From: Acorus gramineus
Taxonomy: Eukaryota > Streptophyta > Magnoliopsida > Acorales > Acoraceae
Direction of reading: 5' to 3'
NCBI GenBank assembly: GCA_030737835.1
Contig: CM060850.1
Span: 3,251,788 to 3,315,787, forward strand
DNA: 64,000 nucleotides
In this document: piece by piece, positions 23,201 through 34,480 of the stretch
Numbering within the stretch: position 1 is the stretch's first letter
How the letters are laid out: each line of letters begins with the position of its first letter
Position numbers and translations under genes: made by a program
Notes under the pieces: generated by a model
Databases searched by the model: none
What the model saw: the letters and a program-made list of their open reading frames with translations, nothing else
What the model was told of the DNA's origin: nothing

Positions 23201-26050
23201 ACCAGGGACGTATATGAGTTTTTGTGAATTTTCAAAGACTTGTTCGTCTGTCCTAACTTTGATAAAGACTTATATAAGATTTTATCCATGTTAACAAGGA
23301 CTTGAATGTCTTTAATCCTACTATAACCCTTATTTTTTTATATCTGGGGGCTATTATTTGATATGTATATCCTCCATGTGGACTTGGATATCATATTTGT
23401 TCTTTTGGGTCGTGAGTCCTGACAATGCCTTGATTTGCCGGGGTCACCTATCGATAAATCCACGCTTCTATATAACATGCTTGTTCTCTATTCCTCGTGA
23501 TATCATTTATATTTTTTTTTTTTGTTCGGATAGGGGGGGACCCCGTTTGTCATAGTCACCCTTTTAGGTTACATGTCCACTTTCAGACAGATGTATAAAA
23601 ATTTATTTTAATATTTCTGTATACAAAAAGACAAACTAGTGGATCACTTGAGATATATTGCCTCTTTTTTATTTAAATAAATAGATAATAAAATAAACAA
23701 AGGTTTGGCATTTCTAATTGGCCTATAAGATGGACGGCTTTTCATCCCTGACAGGTCGCGTATCAGATGATACGTGCATATGCTTGTGTGGTGATAAACA
23801 TAATTCAAGTCAATTACTATAAATTTGTATGCATTGTTTGTCAAATATAGGATCTTAATGGGCTATAGAAAGAAAAGGACTTGACACAAACGGTCTATTC
23901 TGTCCGTTTGATGAACGAATCTGGGGTACTATTTAGGATCCTTTCTGTGGTGGACATAAATATGATTTCATCATTAAGATAAATTATAAATCCAAGTTGA
24001 GTGGCACAAATGGTCTATTCTGTCCATTTGATGAATGAACCTGGGGTAAGTTGTCCAAACCGTTTGGGATCCTTTGCGTGGTGGACATAAATGTCATCTT
24101 ATCATTAAGATAAATTATAAACTAGGCCCCCGTTTGAAACGGGAATAGGACTTATTATTGGATATACATTTATTGCGGTATAAGTGAGGATAAAGTGATT
24201 TTGTGTTTGGTTGTGTTTTGAATTATTCTCGTTGGTAAACGTAAGAATAAATGTTTTGTTGTTTGGGTAAAATGTGAATAAAGTATGGATAAAGATTTAT
24301 AAAAGGTGAAAAAATAATGATAGTTTATTTGACAGATGATTTATAAGAGGTAATGATTTGACGGTGGGTCCACATTTTTTGGGTGGAATAACCTAGGATA
24401 ATTTTAATTCCAGGGGTTAGTTGGAATCTATATACCACTTTATACCAGTTTATTCTGGCATACTTTATCAGAAGTTATTCTATGTTTCCAAACACTGCTT
24501 ATCTCTTATTCCCCTTTATCCAAGGATATCTTAGGGCTTATTCCCGTTTCAAACGGGGGCGGAGACACCATGCAGGCTGGATAGTATTCAGTTCGTGTTG
24601 AAAGTATTTGGGAGCATTGAGATGCTTGGTGGATTGGGCTCATTTTTGTGCCGGGCAAGGGTGGCTAATATTGAGGGAGGAAGTTTCGCGTTACAAATGT
24701 AGCCATTGTTTTGTGTGGTGTAGTTCGATGGCATGCATTCTTCGTTGAGATCTCTTCTACACTGAATGGGTCGAGCTGGGTTTTGTGTAGCCTTTATTAC
24801 TTGGAATTCCCATTTAGGCATTCTCTCTCATTTATATAATTTGAGGGCAATCGTCTACTGTTAAACTTCAAAAAAAAAAAAAAAGTTGGTAAGACATCAT
24901 ACAAAACAGTGTTAGAATGAAATAGAAGTGTACTGAGAGGATCATGTAGGCTCGTATGAAAAGGTCCACCATAGAGTGTATTAAAAGCAATTCAATAGAG
25001 TATAAGAAGCTTATCTTATAAATCTTCAATGTTTTTCTCAACAACCAATATAGGACTATTATTTCTCCTCCAACCACCTATCACTTTCACAATGTTATTG
25101 GGAGAACTTTGGATCCAATTTTCTCTTTCATCCAAAAAATGGTTTTGAGAATGCAAATATACTACGTTTGTTTTCTCGACGAGAGAAACGCAATCTAATG
25201 GATTTTTATTAAAAAATAATTAGTGGAAACCAAACTCATTTTAATTAAGGAATGGTCAAAACAAGTTTTTCCAACAAAATATTAGACCCGTCTTCGACCT
25301 TATTAGTTCTCATCAACAATGGGAAAATTTAATCACGTGTCAATTCCAATGCAGTCCCCAGTTCTCATCCGTTAAGCATTGATTGGAACTTTTTAAGTCT
25401 TTCTTGAAGTGCATGGGTATAGATTTTGTTACAGAGATCTATGAACAGTACCTAATTTTATTCATAAAGTCACTCGTTAAGCTGTTACATACAAGTTACT
25501 TTATCACGCTTTCATAGATCACATACTCTCATCTGCACAAACTCAACCTTTGATAAACATCTACAGGAAAGCTGCAGTCCCAAGGCCACTATGGAACGCC
25601 GTCTCCCAGATAGTGATGGCAATCGGATACGTCGTGATGGCCATAGCCATACCAGGCTCTCTATACATCGGATCTGTCGTTGTCGGCGTCTGCTACGGCA
25701 TCCGCCTTGCCGTCAGCGTCCCCGTGGCATCCGAACTCTTCGGCCTCAAATACTACGGCCTCATATACAACATCCTCATACTGAACCTCCCGCTCGGGTC
25801 CTTCCTCTTCTCCGGCCTCCTCGCGGGGCTGTTGTACGACTCCCAGGCAACCCACATCCCCGGGGGTGGCAACACATGCGTCGGGGCACATTGTTACAGG
25901 CTCGTGTTCGTGATCATGTCCTTCGCTTGCCTTCTTGGGTTTGGGTTGGATCTCCTATTGACATACAGGACGAAGAACATATACCTGAAGATCTATGAGA
26001 GCAAGAAATCCAGGAAGCAAGGCACGGGTAAGCTGCGGGTGAAGGGCTGA
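20229..26050 (+). CDS. Nodulin-like / NFD4-type major facilitator superfamily transporter
   Basis: Exons 20229-20567, 20653-21497 and 25567-26050 join in frame to 555 codons plus stop. The N-terminus has the plant nodulin-like signature (WLKWLGF, WVQSISGNNYTFSNYS, LKTLMSLTQ, GKAFGILAGL), followed by the conserved GGNSTTWMNTAVLVTC and GPVSGILKGYIGLSTAIFTD segments. An acidic loop (about residues 285-315) separates the two halves. The C-terminal half has LWNAVSQIVMAIGY and ELFGLKYYGLIYN, as in NFD4-like proteins. About a dozen membrane segments are expected. The substrate is unknown; relatives act in organelle, vacuolar or plasma membranes. The exons are strikingly GC-rich while introns and flanks are AT-rich. 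Intron 1 uses a GTCCGT donor chosen to keep homology; intron 2 is 4.07 kb and carries MITEs. The gene converges with ACBP3. The family is sure; the exact exon 1 end is slightly less so. Confidence 0.9.
22830..23329. mobile_element. Mutator-like MITE, 500 bp, in intron 2 of the transporter
   Basis: Inverted ends of roughly 100 bp: GGGTTAAAGACATTTACATC on the left, and the complement of a right end that finishes CTTTAATCCTACTATAACCC, with a small indel near the tip. Both sides carry the 9-bp direct repeat TTATTTTTT (22821-22829 and 23330-23338), fitting Mutator-type insertion, though an A/T-only repeat is weaker evidence. There is no coding capacity. Confidence 0.7.
23881..24120. repeat. 120-bp tandem duplication in intron 2
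   Basis: The stretch starting TTGACACAAACGGTCTATTC at 23881 recurs at 24001 as GTGGCACAAATGGTCTATTC and stays aligned for the full 120 bp, ending in CATTAAGATAAATTATAAA both times. Divergence is mostly transitions (C to T). No open frame is present. Confidence 0.8.
24126..24560. mobile_element. TIR element (MITE), about 435 bp, in intron 2
   Basis: Near-perfect inverted ends: GCCCCCGTTTGAAACGGGAA on both sides (the right one complementary), each containing its own small palindrome CCCGTTTGAAACGGG. The flanks show no convincing target-site duplication, so the superfamily is not assigned. It directly follows the 120-bp tandem repeat. Confidence 0.7.
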
Positions 26051-26527
26051 AGGAATTGGTTTTGAATTTTGGGGTGGCTGACATTTTGATAATAGTTTCC
26101 TTTCTATGATTCTAGTATGCATCATGTTTGTACAAGCACTTTCCATTCATACAAAGAAATGGAAAGTGATTCCATTCACCGTTGTAATGTTTTGAACTCA
26201 TGTGTGGTTGCAGTTTTATGTAGTTCGATCTGTTTTTTTTTTTTTGAAGATTGGTACCCCGGGATTTGATGGAATAGAAGCCCTGATGCAATGTGTCATA
26301 TGTACAGAAATTCATATATAGTGAATTGATTGGTGAGAATTTATATATAGTTACATACATTTATATCTTCCCGATATAGCCAATTTTTTTCAATATATAT
26401 GTACATAAGTACATTTATTGAGCACTATGTATAACACCAGGACACATCCACGAGAGGATGTTACATGAATACACCATTTCCCATTATTGGCGACAGAGAT
26501 CAGCAGATGAGAAACTTCCATTATTTG

Positions 26528-29500
26528 TCACCGATAGGGGTGGGAGGAGCTTATCAGGTATCCTGAAAATACAAAAGCATACGAGGTCTGTAGTTAGAAG
26601 ATTATTTTGAAGCTCAACATAAGGATCGATGTATTTGTTACACATGAGTGCTAATGTTCATGTACACTGAAAAAAAATGAAGAAATCACAGAGACCATAT
26701 CAACAGAATTTTACTATTTCTATCACCCTTTCTGCCCACAAATATGCTGCAAGCACAATTTGATAAAACATTTAAAGGATCTTGAAATTGTGACTCATTT
26801 TTAGTTCACTGTCATGTTCATGTCTCAGGATTCAGGAATCCCCTTCCATGATGGAACTCAAACATCTTTTTTTAAAATCTTAATTACTCCCAAAATACCA
26901 TCCTACCAATCAATCACCATAATCACCATACAATAATGAGTTCGAAAGGCGAGGACAACACAGGATATGATACTGGACTAAGGGAGAGGAACTGGGTTCA
27001 CATAAAGGATCTCTTCAAACTGAATTTTCAAATGTTTCCTTTGTGGCTTCATGTTCCTTTCGTGTTCTGTTCTAGACGATATATGGTCACAATCTTCATA
27101 AGGTGTTCATAACTAAGAAATATTCAATGACAAGAATGCGAACAGAATAAATTTGGTGAGAACATGAGAAAGAGGTTCACATCTTGTCAAGAGGAGGCCA
27201 TGAGCTGCCTGTGGCTGCAGATTTTTGTGGAAAGTTACTAATATATTCCCAGTTGGTGAGGACTTTCATTGGGGGTGCCTTCCAAGGACTTACATTTTAG
27301 AATTACTTTAGATGGAAATGACCATTGACATCTGCAGTTGATCCACATTGTTTGAGGCTGAATTGGCTGAAATATCATCAGCTGATGGAACAAAATTAGG
27401 GAGAATATGTTAATATAATTCTGGTGGTGATAGTGGATAAAACACAATAGGTAGTGGTGGGATGAGTGGCTAATGTCAATCTAAAGTAATCCAATCAAGT
27501 TCCTGGTAAAATAATCCTGGGAGAAGGGAATTAGATCTGGATGGATGAAATGGCAGTTTCTTTTTTCCGTAAGATCGGCTTGAAACTTAGGGTAATTCTA
27601 TAAGAGGGCAATAAATTATATAACCTATGGATCATATGATATGTGATTAGAGAGCTGAATGCAGAGCTAATGGGAAGATTTAAGACTGACTGTAGCACAA
27701 TTAAAAGGGATAGGATGTGCAATTAGTATGAAGAATCTCAAGAGTAGCTTTAATAGGATAAAACAGCAGACTCACTAAAATGGACAAATAAGCTTTAAAT
27801 GATGCACACAGCATATAAAATTTCATAAGAGACAATCATCTCTCTCAGTACTCCATAACCGTATAGGCTTTGAATTCATGTCATCTTATAGTCCATGGAT
27901 TGAATCAAATCAATACATCATTGGAAGGCATGCTACCAAGTGTCAAATATGAGTATAAATTGAGCTTACAAAACTTCCCAATGAGGTTAAAATTAATATA
28001 ATGGTCCATAATGGTGGATTTTTTTTTCATTTTAAAATGAAATCTTTGGAACTGTAATTTTAAGAAACAAACTGATTTTGCATATGTACCTGGTTCAACA
28101 TATTCTAAAGAAACTGAATCACCAGTCCTCTCATCCCTTCCATCGTGACACTGGAGTTCTGTTATCCTAAATACCAAAAAAAAGAAAAGAAGAGGAAGCA
28201 CAATTCACTAACAATGGTGACAAGGAAAGACAGGAAAGGTCCATAAAGCAGGCAAGGAGTTCCTATACTCCTATCCTACGGTTTATAAATTCACAGTTGT
28301 AACTTGTAAGTATGTGTAAAGGACCTCTCATTTTCAGATCTCGGTGTTTGTTGCATAGTGGAGCTTGCATCAGGTTCAGGAACTCCAGATGCCCCTGCCT
28401 CTCGAGAGCCACTTCTTTCCTCTATTTTTTTCTCACCCTGTCAACATAAAATAAACCATAATATGTGACATTTATAGTCAATATTGTTCACAAAAGCACC
28501 AATCATGATTTTTGTTTTTTGAAAAATACCAATTAAAAAACTCATCAATATGAACACCATTTTCTTGTTAGTATGAAACTTACTTTGAGTTTTTCTCCAG
28601 TCCACCCAGGAATGTTCTCCAACAAAAGAATAAGGTACTGCTCCATAGCCAACTCTGGATTCATATTTCCCAGTCGTTGCCACGCATGCCTTGCACAACG
28701 TAACCAGTGCCCTCCAACACTCAAACATTAGCATCTCTCAACCCTGTTATTATAACTAGCAATCAAACTACACCCTGAAACTTTGCTAAGCATGAGTTCT
28801 TTCTCTATTATTCTGTTCAATAGTCAATAATCACACCAATTCAACTATTTACAAGCCATGTGATGGAAGTCAAGGACCTTCCCACACTAAAACTTATTAA
28901 TTTTTAGTCCTCAAAGTTTTCTTTTACTTTTTCAAGGAATAATATTGGAAGTTGCATGTGTCAGGATGGTATCACATCTTATTTATACATAAGGTTTATG
29001 TTGTCATCTATCTATTTGCTTTGGGCATGTTCGCTTTGGTTTGAATAAAATTAAGGCACATGCTTACCATTTCATATAAAAAAAAAGGTCCATGTTGCCA
29101 TAATTTTTAAATAGTTAGATTGACATATTCAAATTTTCCACTCATGACAAGCTAGATAATATAAAAAGGGTGTTGATAATACAAAAAGCCATACATTAAA
29201 TATATACTTCATTGGGTGAATTGTCCAAATACCCCTGGACTAACTATCCCATTTTTTCTATGCCCTTGAACTTTTTTTAATTTTTTTTTTATCCTTACAT
29301 TGCTGTCTCATCTTTTTTTTTATCCCTCACCAATGCCACATCATACTTTACTACCTAAACTACCCTTTTCTCCGATTCTTTTTCCAATCTCCCTCAAATT
29401 AATTAATCTCCCCCGAAAACCCACAAAACTTAAATTACTCTTCCCTCCATTTCTTCTCCCAATCCCCCCTAAAATGATTTATCTCCCTCCCAAAACCTAC

Positions 29501-32082
29501 CAAAACAGCAAAAATGGTTTATCTTCCCCCAACCCTTCTCTCTCCCTCGCAAAAAAATGGTCGCCGCCATTTGCTCCAATACCGTTCGCCTGAAATACTC
29601 GTTGACGATGCGGTCGAGGGTTTTCTCAAGTACCTCGTCCACAGCCCCCTTGTCTTCCGCACCTTCGACCGAATGTCGGCGGCAGCGTTTGATGGTGGTG
29701 GGGGAGAGGAGTCTGGGTTGGAGCTTCATGGCGAGGAAGCGCATCTCCTTGGTGATGCCAGTGGACTCACGGGGGTACTGCTTTCTGTATCTTTTCCTCT
29801 TCTTCGGGATTGTGAATGTGGGTTATGGTGGTGGTGCAGAGAGGGTTGTGGTGGTGGTCTTCATGGTGGTGGTGGTGCAACACTTGATGGTGATGGTGGA
29901 AAGGTATAAAAAAAATTACATTGCATTCCCAATATTTGGCTTCAATGAGGTTTTATTGTCTAAATCTCAACACAAGTCATGGAGAAGGGGAAATTGATAT
30001 CTTTTGGAGGTATTAGAATGTTCAATGTCCAAGTAAAATTAGTAGACATTCTTTCGGACATACATTAGCTCCCTTCAATCTTATATATACATCTTTGTTT
30101 TCCTGGTTTGATATAGTTTTTTTCCTACTATATATGCCTTTATAAAGCAAACGTCTTTATAATTGTTTATCAAGATTATGTAATTAGTCATTTACATATC
30201 TGTAAATTGATATTATATTTATTTAACTGGTCATTATATTTCTGTAACATTGTATATCTTTAGTTTAATTTCATAGATGGTATAATATTTCTGTTTTGTA
30301 AATGACAGTTTATGTCATGGGCATTACATTAGTAATTCTGTTATATGAATGATAGTTTATGTTGTAATTGGACATTACATTGATAGTTTTTATGTTGTAG
30401 TTATATTAATATACATTATGTGATGTTGTAGTTTCTGTTGTATTGTTGATATGTGAATGATTCTTATAAATCATTGATTAAATTCTGTACTTGCTTATAA
30501 AGTTTATGTAATTGGCCATTTACATATCTGTAAATTGATATTACATTGATGTAATTGGTTATTACATTTCTGTAAAGTTGTATCTCTTTAGTTTAATTTC
30601 ATTAGTAGTTTTTGTAATTAATTATGTAATGCTATAATTTCTGTAATTGCTAAAGTACTTCTATGAAAACATTAATGTTGTTGCATCTTTAATATAGCTT
30701 GGACAACGCATTCTTCATTATGAAGTACATTGAATGTCAAGTTCGAAGGCTTTCAAGTGGGTTCAATTTCACTCAAGAAGCCATGAAGAGGATCAGGGGA
30801 AAACAACAACTGATTTCATTAGAATAGAAAGGCAACAATGTAATTCAACCAGTTGATGTATCTATTTTAATGACACTTGTAAAAATATATCTATAACAAT
30901 TTTGTGTATGTTGAATGCATTTATAGATGATAATGACAGTACTTACCGTTCATGAATATATTATAATGACACCGGAAATGTATCTATAATCATTTTGTAT
31001 TTAACTATCTTTGTGTACATTTAAAGTTCTCTATAGATATCTATTAAATATCTGTAACTATGTGTATAACTTTTATACGTTCACATTATATTTATGTATT
31101 TCTATAACTCTGTCTATAAGGTGCAGGTATTATGAGAAGTCAGGGGTAAAAAAAAAAAAAGTTTAGGGGCATATAAAAAATGGAGCTGTTGGTTAAGGAT
31201 ATTTGAGCAATTCACCCTACTTCATTTTTTTTGTTCGTAAAGGTATGGACTTCGTAATTAGATAATTGTAAACCTTCACAAAATCAAAACATGTTGGGAC
31301 TCCATGAATGACTAACCCCAACATTTTCCATGTGCAAAAGCTTGCATAAGCAGTGTTGCATCATCCAAAAATGTCATATCCTTCCCATTCAAGAATCACA
31401 GCTTCCTATTCTACCTTCAATTTTTGCTAAGAATGGATTCAACATCAGCAAATAAGTCATGCTATACCACAAATTCCATAAAAACCAAACATTTCATCCA
31501 GCATTATCGAATCAACGAACAACACAATCACGAACGAGAACTCAAAAACCGACAAAGAGGTCATTAAAAGGAAATCAAGCGATAGATCAGTGTGTACCAC
31601 TTAGCGCGAGCTGCGACCATGAGCGCCATCGGCCGGGGCTCGTGACAGGGCCCCTCCGTCGCGATCTTCCGTAGCCCGTACAGCCGCAATTGCAAATCCC
31701 TACTGAGCTTCGACAACACCGATTCATTCACCGAGGCCGCCGCCGCCTCTCGGAAACGCTCCTCTAATTCACTCCTCTCGATCTCTTCCCACTCATCCTC
31801 GCCATCCCCTTCTTCCGTCTCCGTTTCTTCGATCCCCAAATCAGATCTCCTATTTTCATCCAAACCTTCTCTCTCCGACACCATCGCCTCCTGTTCATCC
31901 GTTCGCAACCTCTCCTCCACCGATCCTTCATTAGATCCACCGATCACCGAAGCTTCACCTCCAAATCCACGATCCTGATCGATGGAGTCCCCATCGGAGG
32001 CCAACGCGACGAGCTTGGAGAGGACGATCGCGAAGAGGAGGGAGAAAGCGACCGTTAAAAGGAGCTCAGTGAAGAACTCCAT
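26528..32082 (-). CDS. Acyl-CoA-binding domain protein, ACBP3 type
   Basis: Exons on the minus strand are 32082-31598, 28689-28584, 28437-28325, 28166-28090 and probably 26562-26528; they join in frame to 271 residues. The N-terminal hydrophobic segment (MEFFTELLLTVAFSLLFAIV) is a signal-anchor or signal peptide, as in ACBP3. An acidic stretch (about residues 80-115) leads into the acyl-CoA-binding domain, with LYGLRKIATEGPC, ARAKWHAWQRLGNM (split by intron 1) and AMEQYLILLLENIPGW. These are the usual ligand-contact regions (Tyr, Lys and Trp positions). ACBP3 proteins bind long-chain acyl-CoA and phospholipids and are linked in Arabidopsis to leaf senescence and autophagy. Intron 1 (2.9 kb) houses a Mutator-like element. 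The last exon is uncertain: another candidate, 27214-27177, would give a different tail of similar length. An AATAAA on the minus strand near 26420 favours the model given. Confidence 0.85.
29590..29830 (-). pseudogene. Captured heme oxygenase (HO2-like) gene fragment, rearranged
   Basis: The minus strand encodes KKRKRYRKQYPRESTGITKE followed by MRFLAMKLQ (about 29806-29715), closely matching the start of the mature domain of plant heme oxygenase, HO2 type in particular. Further on, at 29610 to about 29565, it encodes IVNEYFRRTVLEQ, like the later IV-DE...YFRRTGLE segment of the same family. Between them the expected EGFLKYLV..S.LVF block is present but on the opposite strand (plus, 29613-29671), so a block of about 61 bp is inverted. 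A TAA stop lies upstream in the leader frame and the heme-binding core is absent, so it is not functional. It lies inside the Mutator-like element. The family comparison is from memory, not from an alignment. Confidence 0.72.
30702..30827 (+). pseudogene. C-terminal relic of a Ulp1-like cysteine protease
   Basis: The in-frame segment begins DNAFFIMKYIECQVRRLSSG and ends in TAG at 30825-30827. It resembles the DCG-[IV]-F-V-[ML]-K-[YF]-I-E end of Ulp1/C48 peptidase domains, which some plant Mutator-like elements carry. The position of the catalytic Cys is Asn here. No upstream His/Asp part of the domain is recognisable, so this is a decayed remnant of about 42 codons. Confidence 0.45.
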
Positions 32083-33020
32083 CGTTTCTTTTGCTTTTTT
32101 TTTTTTCGCCTTCGCTTCGAATCAAAGCAAAATCAAAACATAAGGAAAGATAGAAAACTTGGAGTGAAAGAAATATAGAGTCATTTATGGGGTTGAATCG
32201 TTCGGAGCTTTTCGTCTCCATCAATGCTTCGTAAGAAACGAAAGTCCGAGACGTCTCTCTTTTTTTTGGGCGATTCAGTGACTGGCGTCACAGGAGACTC
32301 GGGGGTTCTTCGCGCGTTTTTGTACGGTGGAGATTCGGATCAGATTCGGATCCGACGATTATGTCGTTGCCACGAGAAACGCTGATGCACGTGTTCCTTT
32401 TTGGATGGTTGATCTTGCGTATAAGTTACCGTTGTGGTTTTACGTGGTTCACTGGCTTTTTTTTTTACAGTGTCATGAACAGTTTATTTTTATATCTGTC
32501 AATATATAAATATTGACATTTTTTAAAAATAATATGTTTTAATTTAATGAAATATATGTTTTTATAAAAAATAAAATATATATTTTAATAAATTGTATGT
32601 GTATGTTTGTAAAAAATGTAAATTTTTTTTATCAAAACATATATTTTAATTATATGTTTCTTTTAATATTGTTACACTTTTTTTTTTAAAGTTCAATTGT
32701 ATTTTTATGAACCTTTGACATCATGCATTTATAATTTTATATGAACAAAGTATGTCTTGTTAATTTTTTTTCATATTTTTTACTGATAATTTTATATAAT
32801 ACATTGAATTATATATTTTATTTTATAAAAAAAATTGTATATATTATCATCTGATGAGTTGAAAAAGAGAATGTACTTAATATTTGTATTTATTATTGTT
32901 ATTTTATTAACGGTTGCTTCCGATAGGAGGAAGGGCTGGATGGCTTTGCCTAACAAGCCCTCAACAGGGAGTGGGCCTTTTAACTTTTAACCAGCGGGAA
33001 CGTAACATGCAATGAATAAC
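32083..33020. other. ACBP3 upstream region and AT-rich intergenic DNA
   Basis: The minus-strand 5' leader and promoter of ACBP3 should lie in about 32083-32400. A T-run sits just upstream of the start codon (32090-32106). The interval 32500-32880 is extremely AT-rich. No other gene is recognised. Confidence 0.45.
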
Positions 33021-33545
33021 GAAAAAAAGATATACACAATCTCTATTGCAGTTTCAATTGCAGTTCATTCTATTTTTTTTTTAAATTATACACTCACTTT
33101 TTAAAGTGTATACTGTTATATTAAATGAAGTATATTATTAGATACATTAGTGTATTTTTTTTTAATAAAAAAATAAAAAAATTTTTGGATCGTATACTAT
33201 GATAGGACCTATACACTGTGATAGCGTAGTATATACTACATTATCATAGCGTGTGAGGCTACAAAACGAGCTACAAAAAATCCTGCGTGTGTTGATACAT
33301 GCAGCTTGTTTTTATAGCTTGTTTTGCATCCTATACGCTATGATAATGTAATATATACTGTACTATCATAATATATACTATAGTCCATTTTTTTTCATTT
33401 GTTCACAATATGAAAAAATACACTAATGTATCTAGTATATACTTCATTTCATATAATAACATGCATTTCAAATGCAAGTATATATAATTTTATATAAAAA
33501 AAAAAATGGAATGGACTGCAATCGGGGCTACGTGTATCTTTTTCC
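33021..33545. repeat. AT-rich foldback element, about 525 bp
   Basis: The ends are inverted copies. The left side carries AAAAAGATATACACAATCTC then TTGCAGTTCATTCTATT; the complement of the right side carries AAAAAGATACACGTAGCCCC then TTGCAGTCCATTCCATT. Inner arms share GATACATTAGTGTATTTTTT. The middle has several near-palindromes such as TAGTATATACTA. Related, more degraded copies occur at about 12.2, 18.3, 35.6, 55.8, 59.3, 60.3 and 61.2 kb. Confidence 0.6.
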
Positions 33546-34056
33546 ATAAATCATAGGCTTGTGAACAAACCCAAATTACTTGAACCATTTTTCTATTGAT
33601 AGTGGTTATACATTATTTTTTTCAGCCCCAATTTCAGTCTATACTTGTTTTATTTTATTTTTTAAATAATACACATCATTTAATAACACATTTACAACCC
33701 CACAGAAAATTCTTTTGAATAATCGCTAACAAACAGATGGGTAAATCAGCGCTAAGACTCGAACCCAAGACTTATCGGTAACACTGTTAAACCCTGAACT
33801 GTTGTACTATGACCACTAAGAACTTTTTTTTTTTTTTTATAAAGTTATAGATATATGGATATTTAAAATTAGAATTCGATTAGTTTAATATATAAAGTAA
33901 TGAAAAAAATGGATAAGAGTCAATTCTCAATCATGAGTAAAATTAGCATGTAAACTTAAAAATTTATTACCTTAATATATAAGATAATTGATAATGTGAA
34001 TATATGAATATGAGTCATTGATAAACTATGGGTATTTAAAATTGAAACTCATTACC

Positions 34057-34092
<36 letters not shown>

Positions 34093-34402
34093 GATGTAAT
34101 AGATATTATTTTTATAAATAAAAGTTAAGTATAATAAAGCATATAATATATATAATTTGTTATTAAAACGGATTGCATGCAAATGATTGCATATAACTGT
34201 GTTCAAAACCATGCATGCGAATATCATGTATAAGCATAACTTGAAATGAAAACGTTTTATAGTGGGTGTCCCTCTCTTTTGTTCCAAAGGATCCAAACTT
34301 GAAAACCATGTATTTGGCATGTGTGATCAGAGCACACTTGTAAAAACTCCATTCCAAAGTGTAAGAACGTCACGAGCAACCGCATTTTGGGTTCTTTTTT
34401 TA
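33546..34402. other. Intergenic, AT-rich, no gene seen
   Basis: It contains a (TA)n run at about 34060-34087 and scattered direct repeats such as TTTAATATATAA. A tRNA-like scrap near 33755 does not fold as a tRNA. Confidence 0.5.
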
Positions 34403-34454
34403 GTCCCACATCGGATATCACAAAGGGATTCACATGGACTGCAGTCTATATAAT
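34403..34454 (+). promoter_or_regulatory. Plant snRNA promoter: USE plus TATA box
   Basis: The upstream sequence element GTCCCACATCG is at 34403-34413 and a TATA box (TATATAAT) at 34447-34454, about 27 bp before the RNA start. The USE-to-TATA spacing of about 33-34 bp is the plant Pol II snRNA arrangement (Pol III genes have a shorter spacing). Both parts fit the plant consensus, which argues for an active gene. Confidence 0.9.
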
Positions 34455-34480
34455 GGGCTCGACGAGAAATTGTAGAACTC

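Larger units (their letters stand above)
29214..31217. mobile_element. Mutator-like element (Pack-MULE type), 2.0 kb, in ACBP3 intron 1
   Basis: Long inverted ends of about 70 bp: GGGTGAATTGTCCAAATACC on the left and GGGTGAATTGCTCAAATATC as the complement of the right end. They are flanked by the perfect 9-bp direct repeat TACTTCATT (29205-29213 and 31218-31226), the size expected of Mutator-like elements. Inside lie a heme oxygenase-like gene fragment (about 29590-29830, minus), a degraded Ulp1-like protease end (30702-30827, plus) and a repeated stretch of about 120 bp (near 30172-30290 and 30498-30610). No mudrA-type transposase is seen. The insertion lies wholly inside an intron, so ACBP3 coding is intact. 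Confidence 0.9.

Noticed and set aside
24126-24560. hAT assignment of the GCCCCCGTTTGAAACGGG element
   Set aside because: No 8-bp duplication is visible at its edges, so only a generic TIR element is claimed.
29514-29909. Plus-strand open frame in the Mutator-like element taken as a gene
   Set aside because: Only its EGFLKYLV block has a family match, explained by the micro-inversion; the rest is antisense to the heme oxygenase fragment.
33730-33825. tRNA- or SINE-like stretch (GACTCGAACCCAAGAC)
   Set aside because: It has a T-loop-like motif but no acceptor stem, D arm or anticodon arm that pairs.
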